From Chytriomyces cf. hyalinus JEL632 (lineage: Eukaryota; Chytridiomycota; Chytridiomycetes; Chytridiales; Chytriomycetaceae): a DNA stretch of 64,000 nt. Every line of letters starts with the position of its first letter. The first letter of the stretch is position 1. The position numbers were made by a program, and so were the translations under genes. This document shows positions 10,901-23,901 of this stretch, piece by piece. The stretch spans positions 806,001 to 870,000 of the forward strand of contig JAIWWG010000004.1 in NCBI GenBank assembly GCA_025435555.1. Direction: 5' to 3'. The notes under the pieces are model-generated. The model was given only the letters and a program-made list of their open reading frames with translations, ran no database searches and had not been told where the DNA came from.

Positions 10901-13900
10901 ATCGATGAGGAAATAGAATAGCATCAAGCAAAGTCGTAAACTTACGGCAATGAGGGCTTTCATACTGGCATCACCGCCTTGCGACGCTTCAACTGCTCGC
11001 GACAATGCAACGGCGTGCGAATTGCTCAGATCGTTCAACTGGTTCAACAGATTTTGCCGGTTTTCCTTGGCCATTTCAAGTGATTGCCCCATTTCATCAA
11101 TCACTTTTGCATTCGCTTCGATCTCATCTCTTGCGGCTTCCAAATCAGCTTCAAGCGCGTTGATTTTGATATCTTGGTCACCAATGGTATCGTGGGCTCT
11201 TTCGATTTGCACGCTTTTTTCGTCCAGTTCTGACGCAAGCTGATCCAAGTCATTGTTGAGAGTTTCAATCTCATCACGAAGCACCCTTTCCGAATCTTGC
11301 GAGCCCATTTTAAGTGCGCTGATTTCAGCAACTGCATTCTCACATGCCATCTCTGATTCCATCAGCGCATCCTCAGAGAACTTGAGCCGCATTTCGGCGC
11401 TTTTCACCTGCCGCTCCAGCTCCTGTTCTCGCGCCTGCGCAAAAAACAAGTCCTTCATGGTAACTTTGAGTTTTTCTTCAATCTCCCCCGAAACCATGCC
11501 TTTCGTTTTCACTTCATTTACAGCGTAGTTTGCATTCATTTCGGCTTTTCGGAGTGAACTTTCTGTGGCATGGACTCGCGCTTCAGCATCCTGTAAGCGT
11601 TTCACGCTGTCTTGCTCACGCCGCTTCAACTCCTCCACTTCTTTTGCCAGTCGTGTGAGAGTCGTTTCGGCGGTAGTCAGGCCTTTTGATTTTTCTTCAA
11701 GCTGTTTGGTTGCCGCTTCACGCTCTTCCATAAGGGTATCCAGTTCCATTTCCGCTTCGTCACGCTCTTTTTCACGCTGCATGAGATTTTTTTCGATGCT
11801 GGTTTTCGCATTGAGGGCACTTTGGAGACGGCCTTCAAGATCTTCGCGTTCTTTGTGCATCACGTCAAGCTCCTTTTCCAGCTCCATGAGCTGCTGCGTG
11901 AAATCGCCTGTATAAAACAAGAGAGAAAATATGAACACACGCATCGACCAATAAGGAGCCCTTAAAAACAACGGCCGGCTCTTCACCTTTGCTCTTTGTC
12001 ATTCCAGCCACAGCTTCATCTCGCTCTATCCGAGTTTCGTCAACGGCCATTTTCGCTGCCAGGACTGCCTCCTTAAATATTTCCAGCTGCCTCTCTTTTT
12101 CTTGAAGAAGATCGAGAATTGGTGCAATGTCGCCTTTGGACAACTCGAGAGCCTGTCTCAGTCTAGCACCTTGCGCTTTTTCCTTGTCAAGTTGTTTCTG
12201 TAGTTCTTCAATTGCAGCGTCAGCTTCTGCTTGTGCTGCAGCTACAGCGGAGGCTGATACGGCAGCCACATCTACAGCTGGGCTGGCCGCTGGAGTCGAC
12301 TTTGCAGTTGAAGCGTCAGATCCAGGAGCAGCAGGCGCAGGCGCAGCAGCTACGCGGACTGGGGCCATCCCCATTTTCTTGTAACTGTCCAAATAATCAA
12401 CGTCGTCCATTTCTTCTGTGGCAGCGTCACTATCACTGTCATCATCCCGCTTTCCTTTCGAGTTCACCGCCAACGCTCCTCCATGACTGAATTTCAGAAC
12501 AGACTGCCTGGGAGCACTGATTGGCAAGATTGGCGCTTGTGTTTGCACTGGAGTTTTTAAGGCTTTCCCTGCTGCGCGCACGGGACTCAGTGCCCTTTGA
12601 TGTCCAGTCCTACTTTGACCCCCCTCTAAATTCGCAAGAGCTTTCCGAGCATCCTGTTCAGCAATCAAAAGTGGCGCAGGAGGTGCACCCTTTTTGCCAA
12701 GCTGGCCACCGCTCAACACTTTTTTGACTTTGGCGCCTTTACCGAGGCGGAAAATGTTATCATCTTCGTCGTCGGTGCTTTCATCCCATTCTTCATGTTC
12801 CCCATCGAGTTGATTGACTTCATGCTCGGCTCCCGATTCATCCAGAACAGTCATTTTGAGGACACTTCCTCGCATGCCCTTTTCCATCATAAACACGTTG
12901 AGAGGAACATCGGGCCGCTGCTGTTTCATGACGCTGATTCTATGACCAGAGGGAGCCATTGGTGGTCGTCCAGGAGGAGCATCTTTTCCAAAGGTTGGAC
13001 GAATTGTTGGAGGTGCAGTTTGAAGTATGGGAAGGGTAGGCCTGTTTTGTGGAACATTTCCCTGCGATCGCCCGTTTTCCGAAGGTGGTTGTGGTGGCAA
13101 TTGCGGAGATTTGGTCATATCGCGACGAGGCGGCCGTGGCCGTTCAGTTGAGCCGTTTTGTGTTCGAGGCTGCTCAAACGTTTGCGGGACTACATTTAGC
13201 GATACTCTCTGGGCGCTGGGACATGGCAGGACAAGAATGAGTAAATGGAGGTTGTGATGTTTAAATAGGAAGATCATACTTTTTCGCTGGAGCGCCGGGC
13301 CTTCTGAAAGCAGATTTGATGCCATTTTCTCCAGCACTTCCACCAATTCCCAAAGTCTCTGCAGATGTCATCATAGGGGCAGCCACTGACTGGGGAGGGG
13401 CCTCAAACTCGCTTGGGCTGAACCGTCCAAAATTGTCCGCGGCCACTCTTGGAGAGCGAGGAAAGTCCGACCGAGGAGGCCTATTTACTGAAGAGGTCTG
13501 ATCTCGATTGAGAGATGAAGATTGATCCCTCACTGACGGTCGTCGCATGGGTACCAGTTCAGATGGGCCTTCTAAGCCAGCAGACATTGGCGCTTGGGTC
13601 CGAAGGTTCCCAGGTACGTTGTTGACACGAGTTGATGGATTTCGCGGAGGTGGCGGGGGACGGTGTGGAGGGGGCGAGTCATCAACCGAACTATCTACAT
13701 GAGGAACTTCTCTGCGCGCACGAGGTGGTAGCTGCCGTCTTTCTCTGGGTGGAAGTAGGCCCGAGAGTCTGTTCGGATTGGGTTCATTTAAACCAGGCCC
13801 AACTGTCGCACTGCGCTGCGCGACAGGCGGAGGCCTATCTCGTGGTCCTGATGTTGCGCTTCGTGAGGGGTGTTGTTGACGCGGGGGTGGTACCTGGCCG

Positions 13901-14094
13901 GCGTGGCTGAACTGGCTGTTGAGCTGGTTCAATTGGTTCGATGGGTTCGAAGGATTTGACTGCCCGAGCTGGGCATTCAACGCTGTCGCAAATGGACTCG
14001 CACCGTTGTTGCTGAGTGCCGGTGCGCTTCTAGGGGGTGCGAGACTCGGTTGTGACTGTAGGTTCATGTTGACCTGGAGTCGAGCTCGGCCCAT
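7910..14094 (-). CDS. Giant coiled-coil scaffold protein (1,923 aa), function unknown
   Basis: Eight exons on the minus strand: 14094-13280, 13215-11987, 11907-10946, 10890-9967, 9918-9793, 9735-9520, 9463-9406, 9351-7910. Residues 1-~560 are Pro/Ser/Arg-rich and disordered, with an acidic patch (EEWDESTDDEDDNIF). From about residue 600 to ~1720 the sequence is an almost unbroken heptad coiled coil rich in Glu, Leu, Ala and Gln, like golgins, kinetochore or spindle-pole scaffolds. The tail (~1735-1923) is again disordered and carries three copies of a hydrophobic motif: GFLSSLWKGR (from residue ~1751), GILSSLWGGR (~1841) and KFLASIWGAK (~1903). No motor, kinase or GRIP-like domain was seen. 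Homology to a named protein cannot be claimed from coiled-coil content alone. A long rod with repeated tail motifs suggests a tether or organelle/cytoskeleton scaffold. Confidence 0.8.
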
Positions 14095-14931
14095 GTCATC
14101 TGGAGTGGTCGATTGTAAGTCCCTACATTAACTAGCTTTGCGAAGAAGGCAAGTCAAGTCTCACTTGGGCGGCTCATTGGCAGGTCTCGGATGGGGCGGG
14201 CGAGACACAAACAACCTCCACTTTGAGATCTTTTTAACTGTAAATAAATTCAATCCATCTCCACTTCAACTTGGCCGCATCACCTACGACAACGACGGCG
14301 TTGGAGACAGTTGCGCGTCCATTGACTGACCAAACATCCCTGCCCCTCCATCCTTGTCCATCTACGTCCCCTCATCGGGTTGTGGCATTTTCTGTTCAGC
14401 TACCGGTAGAGTTCTGCCTCATCGTCACATGCTGAAGCAGCTTTCACTCCAGGCGATCGCAATTCATATCCATCTGACATATTTTTATATATGCCTTAGA
14501 TTACTGTGCGGTATGCTGTTGTCCTTGCAGGGTTTTAGAACCAGTAAAGTTCCCCGCTTAATAAGGGGCCTGGATCACCATTCGGACCTCTGAAGAATGA
14601 TCCCTCGTGATCTTGCTTGTCATGGTTCAACAACGCATACAGCACATTTTCCAACTATTTCAACCCCCCACTTTTCATTCCTTGCAACTACTTTCTTCAA
14701 CTCTGATCAAACAAAACAGTCAAGGGTCCTCTTCTTAAAATAAAGCATAAAGCGCTGACCAATAAGAGCGAGCCATGAGAGAAGCGCAATGAGATTGTTA
14801 TGGCATCGTGAGTGGAGGAGCGGCGTGGCTGAGAGAGAACATCTAACATGACTTTTATCGCATGGAATCCCACGCAACAGACTCATATACCAGCACATGC
14901 AAGCATGTAATAATCTGGGGATATACAATTG
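14095..14931. other. Intergenic region between two minus-strand genes
   Basis: 837 bp holding the promoter of the coiled-coil gene and the 3' end of the PH-domain gene. No open frame here resembles a protein family, and no RNA gene or repeat was recognised. Confidence 0.4.
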
Positions 14932-16756
14932 TTATTTTCTATTCAATCCAACGGATTTGAGTTTAACACTGGCAATCTGCTTCGCCAAACATGAAACGCT
15001 TTCCTGCTCCGTTTCAAGTATTTCCGCATCCACAGCAACAATACTCTCGCCCGCCTCACTCTTCAATTCCTCTTGTAACGTCACTTCCGACGTTTGAAGC
15101 CGAGAAAGTCGCGGTTGCGGTCGATGAATCGGTTTCATTGCGGTTGGAGGGAACGGATAATACGCCATTTCGCGCTGCCGAGAGTCTGACACTTTTCGCA
15201 GTTTGATTTGTTGGATTGCGTCGGTTAAGCAAGATGCCGGCGTGTTTTGCACAGCAGCAGGCATGGCGTTTCCATTCGGTAGGATGGCTGGACTGAATCG
15301 TAATGTGGATTGGTCTGTGGGTAATAGTGGCTCTGCAGTTGTGTTTTCCAACTTTGTGGGTGGCAGCATGGGCTCGAACGTTTTGAGTTGGTTTGCCAAG
15401 GCTGTTTTCAGTTCTTGCTGAAAAACGGAAACATTTCCTGTCTGAAGCGGTGACGGTATTGACAAAGGCTCAACAACATTTCGGTGCAGTCCAGATATAG
15501 TTTCATCAAATGATTGGCTTGAATTTGCATATTTCGGATCTTTGAATTGTAGTTCTGACTCTGTCACTGCACTAATTGGCCCACTTGTGCTCCTGAGGCT
15601 AGCTGCCATAACGCTCGATCGCCCTGAATGATGAAGTTGGAAGGATGCGTGAAAAGACTCCTTTTGCTGGTTGGGTACTCCGCTCGTTGTTGAACAGGCT
15701 CCAGTCGATATTGTCCGAACGCTTCCGCTCACTTTCCTCAGCACAATGGACTGAATCTGACGCGTAAAACTGGTTGCTGCTGCTTCATCCGAATGAGACA
15801 CAACTGCGTCGGTTGTCTCTAGTGCGTCAGGCGACTCCTGAGCTTCCATAGAACCAATCGACACGGACTTTTGCGCAGCATGCGCTTTAGATTTTTCTGT
15901 GCAGGATGATACGGAGCAGTCAGTCGAGCGAGCAGTGCAGGGCGTGAAGTTGCGTTCCAAGTTTGAGCGCGATATTGCGCCAAATTGTTGGCGACACCGA
16001 AGCGGGTCAGGGTTGTTTGCCGATACACTCGTTTGAGAAAGGGTATTCCAAGTCAGTGCTTTCGATTCGTCACTCCATGTTCGGGAATGTGCAGACTCGC
16101 ACACAACATTCGGTTCCTTGTGAGCAGAGATGGCTGATAAATACGCTTTGAATGCTTCCACTTCTTCTTGCAGCGCCTCCGCTTTCGTTGATAAACTCGC
16201 AATCCGAATTTGCCGCTCTAGCGTGAGCTGTTGAATGCATAAACCGGACAGCACTGAACCATCTCCAACAAGCCGTGTCATTTCCAACCGCAGCCTTCGA
16301 ATTTCCTTCGGATGCTGAGCCAGCTGTGTCTCGGCCGCTCGAACCGAGGCCGCATGTATGCCTTGGATCCACGCAACCGCATCACTCGCTTCCTTTGCTT
16401 CAAACAGCCACACGCTCTTGTTGTGGAAAGTGACTTTGAAGTATTCGCCTGAAACGGATCTGTTCTTGTACTGTGTTAGACGCGTTGCATGTGCTGCTGC
16501 AATGTTCCATTCTTGCAGTGCAGTTTTGTTGTTGTTGGCTGTATTGGATGCCGGGTACAGCTTCAGAAGGTGGTTTTCCAATGACAAGATTCGGATATTC
16601 CATTGCCGGGAGGATGCCTGCAAGTACGCGTTTTAACTATTCAGCGTGACTCTGTTTGAACAAAGATGTTGGCCATCGAGCTGTATGAACCTTTTCTCCT
16701 TCTTCGCAGCGATCTTGTTTCACTTTCAGAACTCGAGATGGATTATGAGGGGACAT
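14932..16756 (-). CDS. PH-domain protein with three WH2-like motifs
   Basis: Two exons: 16756-16691 and 16617-14932, 583 residues. The first exon is needed to complete the start of a PH domain: RVLKVKQDR, joined to RQWNIRILSLENHLLKLY. The domain ends near residue 115 with FEAKEASDAVAWIQGIH, the conserved C-terminal Trp helix. A short coiled coil follows (~125-190). The rest is Ser/Thr-rich and disordered but contains three related motifs at about 305-320, 484-500 and 564-581: FTRQIQSIVLRKVSG, LTDAIQQIKLRKVSD and LAKQIASVKLKSVGL. The LRKV/LKSV cores resemble actin-binding WH2 motifs, although the Ile-to-Leu spacing is one residue shorter than usual. PH domain plus WH2-like motifs would suit a membrane-linked actin regulator; this is inference. 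The intron donor is GTTCAT, not consensus, but the PH domain supports it. Confidence 0.7.
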
Positions 16757-16928
16757 CCGGTTTTGTTTGGACAGCGGGTCAAATGTTTGTCGATAAAGAC
16801 GAGGATAAAGTTGCAAAAACAAAATATTCACGCCAACAGTTTTTTTTGGAAGATACGTCCCGCTTTGTACACACTATGTAATTTATTTTTTTATGTCTTA
16901 GTCTATCCACACATCCAGGGAGCTGCAT

Positions 16929-18368
16929 TTAGTGGGCCTTCATGGCAGAGACACCAGTCTCAGCAGACTCGTCGGTAAAGTCCTTGACGAAAGTCTTGCA
17001 GTAGATTCCAAAGAAGGCGATCGAAAGGAGACATGGAACAACCATCACCCAGAACTGAGCAGTGGAAGTAAGCTTGTTTCCGTTCTTGGCAGTGAACACG
17101 AATCCGTTGAGCGCCCATGAGATACCTCCTCCAGCAGACTGGGTTCCCTTGTAGAATCCGGCGTAACGGGAGAGAGTCTCGGAGTCGTTGGAGATGGCTC
17201 CGATGAGGTAGTTGGTGTAGATCTGGAACCAGGCGTCGTAGATACCGTAGCACACGTACAGCAAGAAGGGTCCAATGAAACGGCCAGTCTCCTTGCCGGC
17301 ATCAATTGGGAGGAATCCTGGTGCAGACGCAGCGTACTCAAACGCAGCACCTCCTCCAAAGAACACAATGGTGGATCCAGCAATCAGGTAGAATCCGGTC
17401 CAGGCACGGGTGGTACGGGTGTACTTGGTGTTGTCGAGGTACATGTTTCCGAGAACCCATGCTCCGGCAGCCTGAGCTCCCCAGTAGAAGATGGCCTTGA
17501 GGGAGTTGGTACGTCCACTGAAGTAGTCTCCGAAGGGTCCGAATTGGTAAGTGTAGAACCAGTTGGAAGCCATGCATGGAATGAGCTGCATACACAAAAG
17601 GATATCGAGTAAGCATTCAATTCATAAAGGCGGAATTAAACAAAGACATACCAGGGTGAGCATGGCTGGGTTGGTGAAGAGCTTGAGAACCTCAACAAAT
17701 TCACGGCCAACGTTGGTGGGTGGGGACTCGACCTGGGTCTGGTCCTCACGGATGATGGTGCCAGGTGGCTGGATAAGGAAGGCAACAACGGATCCACACG
17801 CCATCAACACAATGAAGATGAGGTACATGGCATCGCTCATGGCAAGACCAGTGGCAGAGTTCCATGACAGGATCGTCGACAGGGAGTTTCCGAACAGAGC
17901 ACCAATGTTGAAGATGACCCAGAAGGTGGCAAAGAAGGTTCCCTTCTGGGATTCGGTTGGGTAGGTCAAGCAAATCTGACCCTGGGCGGCCCACAGCATA
18001 CCAGCACACAGACCAATGTAGGCACCAGAGATGATGGAGAAGGTGTTGGCAGAGTCTGGGATGGAACCGTCAGCACCCTTGGACTTGAACACATTGTATT
18101 GGGCAGCGGCGTACACGGCGTAACCGGTACCACCGATGGCAGCAAGAATACGGGGTCCAAGAATGTTGTTGAGACCACCGGCAAGGAGACCCATGACGGC
18201 AAAGCACAGGTACAAGGCAGCGTTCTGCTGGTCCTTGACGACTTGGGCGGATGGACCGTCAGTTGGGAGGGAGTTCAAGGCGTTGAACATTCCCGGGCAC
18301 AAGAAGCACACGAATGAGATGACGTAGACCTGGGTACGTGCCAGGTTGAGCGTGTCCATGAAACCCAT
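16929..18368 (-). CDS. UNC93-like (DUF895) membrane transporter, copy 1
   Basis: Two exons: 18368-17652 and 17585-16929, 457 residues, with a 66-nt intron (GTATGT..GCAG). About 11-12 hydrophobic segments and the start MGFMDTLNLARTQVYVIS match fungal UNC93-like/DUF895 proteins of the major facilitator superfamily. Their substrates are mostly unknown; animal UNC-93 regulates a potassium channel and UNC93B1 chaperones Toll-like receptors. The protein is identical to that of copy 2 at 23920-25358. Codon choice is strongly skewed to C-ending and GGT/GGA codons, unlike neighbouring genes, consistent with high expression. Sequence similarity to copy 2 stops right at the stop codon (TAA here, TGA there) and about 18 nt upstream of the ATG. 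Confidence 0.88.
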
Positions 18369-18386
18369 GTTTTGTAGTTTTTGGAA
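16929..18386 (-). repeat. Left arm of a 1.45-kb inverted repeat (UNC93-like gene)
   Basis: Compared by eye with the right arm at 23902-25358: exon 1 differs at 1 of 717 positions, exon 2 at 9 of 657 (including the stop codon), and the intron at 3 substitutions plus 1 indel. Homology ends about 18 nt before the ATG and at the stop. No terminal inverted repeats, target duplications or transposase accompany the arms, so this is a duplicated gene, not an insertion element. Confidence 0.85.
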
Positions 18387-18993
18387 AGATTCTGAAGAAA
18401 GAAGAAGGGAATGCGGCGGGTGTGTCTGGTTTTATAGGATTTGCAGTTTGGGAGTGATTGGATTTGTTTGGTTTTAATCAGCGCATTTTGTGTCAATTTG
18501 AAGCAATTATCTTTGAGCCTTTGCAGCGATGCGAGTCAGATAAGAGCCGACGGCTTGCTTGCTTGTGCGGGGGTTGAGCCCAAGTGGCGGGGCTGCACTG
18601 GCACTGAGAAGCAGCTGCGCCACCCAGGGCAGGCAGCTCAGGCGCTGATGAGTGTCTCGCGATGCTGCGCTTTCCCATTTGGCCCAAACCAATATGCGAT
18701 CAGATGCGCTGACATGACAGCAACGATTTTTCATTTTCCCAAAATGATTAAAATGAAAAAAACTCGGGCCAAGCCGGAAAGCAGTGAGACACTCCCCCGG
18801 CTGTCGTTGTGAGGGTCATCCAGCTCATGAGACCAAGAAAGATCTGAACTGTCCATGTCCGAATATGGTGTCTATCGGTGTCCGAACGCTGCATCTGTAT
18901 GCATGCATGCCTGGCAAGTCACATGTGTCCGAGGCTGTTGGTCTTGGTGGATTCACTTGTCTGTAAATATTTATGTTGTGTAAATATATATAG
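18369..18993. other. Divergent intergenic region, UNC93 copy 1 / SHPRH-like gene
   Basis: 625 bp. Near the plus-strand gene there is TAAATATATATAG (18981-18993) directly against the proposed ATG. That is unusually close for a TATA box, so the true start of the helicase gene may lie at a later in-frame ATG or in an upstream exon. Nothing else recognised. Confidence 0.4.
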
Positions 18994-21900
18994 ATGCTGG
19001 TCAAGCTTGGTGTGGTCGAGCTGCTGAAACCACAAAAGGGCTCCCTGCACACAGTCGAACTGGCTGTGCATTCGGCCAATGAATCAGACGCTGAGCCAAA
19101 AGGGAGTCAAGGCGGGCAAGACAAACCTGAAGCCGAGCAAACCAAGTCCATGCACGTTGACAAGAGCGTGACTGCAGTGTTGATAAAAGAGTTCAAAGAA
19201 ACCCAAATCCAACTTCTACACGAAGATAAACACTCACTTCTCGTCTCTGTCTATGTGCAAGAGGTATTTTTTTTTATATTCATGGTCGGTCAATGCTGGA
19301 CCCCGTAACCCTTTTGTTTCTTTCAAGTTTGCAACGGTAGGACCTCTGCTGGATGCGATCTATCCCATGCGCCAGGGCGACTGGTTTTCCCCGCAAGCAA
19401 TCCTCCGCGAAATCACAAGCTCTATTCCCGCACTTGCTGATTTGCAGCAAAGTGCCATCGGACTAAAAGTCACCCTACATCCATACCAACTACGCGCAGT
19501 ATCATGGATGTTATCGCGCGAATCACCCAATACTTCAACGGTCCCTCTGTTTTGCGAGAGCATCTGTGTCCCCGAACAGGACATTGATTTTGTTGCAAAC
19601 CGATTCACTGGCCGCATTGCACAACACGAAAAACCGAAAGATCTTGAATGCGATAATATAAACTCTGTTTTGGGTGGCATTCTGGCTGACGAAATGGGAC
19701 TTGGAAAAACGATCGAAGTGTTGGCCTTGATCACATTGCACAAACACTCCGTCAACACGAACCCAAACAATCGGGACATGTATCCAGTGGGACATCATCC
19801 CTACGAATTTGCAGCATGTCCCACTCAGTGCGCTTTTTGTGGAACATTTGGGAATGGCGACATTCGTCATTGTGTCGTTTGCAAGCTGTTTTGCCATCCA
19901 CACTGTCAAAAATCCAGCCGTTCAAACAACCGAACCAATCAACCTAAATTGTATACCTCCTCTTCACGGCAGAGCATTTTTCGCTGTTCATTTTGCATCG
20001 CATTTTGTCCCGACACACCATATCCCTCCAGCGCAACACTAGTCATCACCCCACCCTCCATTCTCAGTCAATGGATTTCTGAAACAGAAACGCATGCCCC
20101 ATTTCTAAAACATTGCGTGTACAAAGGACGAAGCGCCGGCGACGAAATCACAGCCAGAGAGCTCCTATCCTACGACCTCATTTTCACAACATACCAAGTC
20201 CTCCAAAAAGAAATCCATCTAGCCCGCGGAGACAACAGTCGAAGTCGAAGACACGAGCGTGCATACACTCGCCCACGGAGTCCGTTAATGGAAATCCAGT
20301 GGTGGCGCGTGATTCTCGATGAAGCCCAAATGGTTGAAGGGTCAATGTCTGGAACCAGTGAAATGGCGCGTCGCATCCCGCGGAGGAATGCGTGGTGTGT
20401 CACGGGAACGCCGTTTGGAAAGTCGGGTGGACTATCTGATTTGCATGGATTGTGTGTTTTCTTGGGTCTTGAGCCGTTTGCGTCAAGATCAAGTGCGCTC
20501 AAGAAACTGTTAGCTGTGGAAAATCGGGCTTTGTTGCTCGAGTTTTTGAAGAGGGTCATGTATCGAAATTCAAAGGAGAATGTGGCTGACGAGCTCATGT
20601 TGCCTGTCCAGCGGCAATTTGTTGTGCAACTTGATTTTAGTGCTGTCGAAGCGTCTTATTATAAGGATCTTTTCGAATCATGCATGGAAGACCTCAAAAA
20701 GGACGAAGGTGATGCGCCCAACACCCCCAACACCGGCCGCGGCAGTGCCTACGCAAGACACGTATCCAGTTTAAAAAAAGCAGAAGAAGGAAAAGCCAAA
20801 ATGAGGTCGTGGCTGCTTCAGCTCCGACAGGCCTGGTACAGCAATATTTTAAGTCACCCTCCCTTTTGTAATCTGCATATGCTGACTTTTTCTTTTTTCC
20901 TCCAACTTTCTTCAGCTGCCATCCGCAAATCGGAGGCCACAACAAAACTGCATTAAATGGCGCCAAAGTCGCGACCATGGAACAAGTATTACAATCCATG
21001 TGCAAAACCAGCAAAGCAGCCGTCACATCCACCGAACGAAGTCTCATCAATTTAAAAATCAGCAAAGCGCACTTGTTTGAATTCCTCAAAGAGTACGAAC
21101 ACAGTATTCAAATATACCAAAACCTGTTGAAAGAAGTGCGTACTCAATATGTGCAATTGGCGTCGGAAATTGAGTTGGAAAAGGTGAATGAGGCGGGGGA
21201 CATGGTGGCTGCAGAAATTATTCCAGTTGAGAATGGGAACGAAGGACAAGTTACTGAAAACCAAGAAACAGACGCGGGAAATAAGTTGATCAATCTGAAA
21301 GAATTGGAACATCAACTCGTCTTTTTCATTGCGTGCTGTCATAATTCTTTGAAGCAAGAAGAACTGGAAAATCAATACTATGAGCAAGCGGAGGGTCTTC
21401 GTCGCAATATTTTGGCCGGTTTGGAACAGGAGGTTGAGCGATTACGGCGACTGTTATTCCGGCCTCAAACTTCAGCAGCTGTCCGGGAGAAAATAGTGAA
21501 ATTGAATGGATGGCGCAAGGAGTATGCGAAAGAGGACGACGTTGGTGGAATTGTTGTTCGATACGAATTTGAACGTCTGCGAAATGTGTTTGATCGCTTG
21601 GAGGAGCAGTGGTTGGAAGCTGTTGTGAAATGGCGGACCAAAATTCTGAAGCTCATCAATACCAAGCTGGAAGACGGCGCAGATTTTTCGGAGGACGATG
21701 GAATCGAAAAACAAGTCTCTGAAAAGGAACCCACCACCCAGCCATCAGGTGAAGAGTATAATCGAGGAGCAGAAGTTCAAAGTGAGCTGGATGATCTCAT
21801 GGTGAGTTGTGCGACATTTTCATGTGGTTTTCGGGTTTTTTGGCTAACGGGCGAGAGGTGGTTAGGATTGTTACAATGACGTTCTCGTGGACCGGCGTGA

Positions 21901-23658
21901 ATTGCTAGCTGGAGGAATTTCGGCAATGGACAAGGCTGCCGGCATGTTTTTTACGCAATTCCATCTTGAATGCCAAGAAGTTCGAAAACGGTATACTCTA
22001 CGAAAAGGGGAATCCAATACCCTTGCAATCTTGAAGGAGTTGAAACACATGGTGGACACCTCGGACATGCCAGATATCGAAAAAGAACTGGCAGTCATGA
22101 AACTCGCAGTATACAATCGCGGCTTTGAAGTGCAGTTGAAATGTGTGAATGAGATGCAAACGTGTGTATCAGTTTTTTATTTCAAGTTTTATATGTGTCA
22201 TTTCGTTCTTGCTAATCTCAATTCTTTTGCATTCAGCGAGCTGAAAAAGATTTCGGTTTTAGCGAATGCCCGTATCAACTTTTTCAAGCGCTTGCAAGCA
22301 TTATCCGATAGTGTAGTTGCTCCAGAAAAGCCAGTTGACGTTGAGCGCACACTGCAAAAAACCGACGAAAACATTCACTCGACAGAGTCCCGTTTGGTTG
22401 CCCAAATTGGTCGTGTCAAGTACATGGAATTCTTGTCCAAACAGACTTCTGCGCAGCAAACTCAGCCTCAAAGCGTTTCTGACGGAACAGAGTTTGCAGA
22501 CGGTCCTGAATGTCTTGTATGCAAATCTCCTTTCGAAGATGGATACATCACCGAATGTGGTCACTTTTATTGCGACTATTGTCTGAGGCTGTGGGTTTTA
22601 AAACACCGTCAATGCGCATTGTGCAAACAGCCGTTGAAGAATGAGGAAACTCAAATGACGCGAGTCAAGTCGACTCCCAGAGCAAATCTCGCTTCAAATT
22701 CTCAAGGGCAAACTGAAAGAGAATCAATAGTATATGCACATCCCAGGATGGACACGTCCTTACAGTCCAGTATTGCATCAGTGAAACTGGATTCAAACGG
22801 GTCGTTGGGATCAAAAACAGATTTCATCTTGCGCCATTTGCTGCACATTCAACGAACGGATGCCACTGCAAAGACTCTTATTTTCTCCCAGTGGGACCAA
22901 GTTCTCAACATTATTTCGATGGGATGCGAACAGAATGGAATACGCCACGTTCGATTTGATGTTGGAAAGGGGAAAGACAGCATTCAACGATTCCGTGAAG
23001 ATCCAGACATCAAGGTGTTTATGCTGAATGCAAAGAGTCAGTCCAGCGGACTCACTCTTGTTTGTGCCACACATGTGTTTTTGGTGGAGCCCGTGGTGAA
23101 CCCGAACTTGGAGATGCAAGGTATGTTATCTTTTTCCCCCAAGAAGGTGCCACTTGTTTTTGAACTGAATCTCCACCAAAACTTACAGCCATCAATCGTG
23201 TCCATCGTATCGGGCAGACGAAAGAAACTTTCGTGTATCGCTACATCATCAAGGATACGATTGAAGAGCGAGTCTGCGCTCTAGTCAACAGACGTGCCTC
23301 GACAAATTTGAATGCTCCGACAAAAACTGAAACCAGTTCGAAAGGTGGCGGTGAATTCGTGCGTGACAATGACGTTGAATACTGTTTGTTTGGTGTCGAA
23401 AGGGAAGCATTGCGAGAAAGCCCTGTTTTGGATGATCCAACTGAAGTGTCTGATGGAGGGATTGAGGAGGAATCAGAAGCGTTACAAACGGCCGAAGACA
23501 TGGTTGAAGATACCTACTTTGCGGCTTCAGACGTTGTTGAATCAGGAGCAGATGCGGATGGCGCAGAGACGGAGCTTGTCTCCAATAGGCGTGGGGGAGG
23601 GATGGCCGGGCGGAAGAGACGGCGGAACGCAGACCCGAACGGGCTGCGAACACGGTAG
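18994..23658 (+). CDS. SHPRH/Irc20-like SNF2 helicase and RING ubiquitin ligase
   Basis: Six exons: 18994-19263, 19328-20835, 20916-21801, 21866-22161, 22237-23120, 23189-23658, 1,437 residues. SNF2 helicase lobe 1 begins near residue 140 (LHPYQLRAVSWML), with Walker A ADEMGLGKT (~210-218). A PHD-type Cys/His finger is inserted in this lobe (CAFCGTF...CVVCKLFCHPHC). Motif II is DEAQ, as in SHPRH, not DEAH. A long helical insert follows LRQACCHPQIGG. A C3HC4 RING spans ~1079-1116 (CLVCKSPF...CGHFYCDYC...CALC). Helicase lobe 2 ends with NRVHRIGQTKETFVYRYIIKDTIEERV. Human SHPRH polyubiquitinates PCNA during damage tolerance; yeast Irc20 is the fungal relative. The linker-histone domain of the human protein was not seen. 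The exact N-terminus is uncertain. The gene lies between the two UNC93-like copies. Confidence 0.93.
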
Positions 23659-23901
23659 CGACTGTGGCAGCGGAGGTCTTATTTGCACCAGTTTCAGCAG
23701 GGAAATAAAAAGACACACGTCACATCGACGCACGTTGCGCAGGTGGGTACTCTATTTCTGCCCCAGCGTAAAGCCATGCAAATTCGTACGGCTTTCTCTG
23801 GCTCATCCAAATTGGAAAATTTGTTGAGCTCTTTTTGGGCTTGACCAATTTGGGAAAGTACAAATGTCGAGCATTCCCGCCCTTTCTTTGAAGTAAAAGA
23901 A

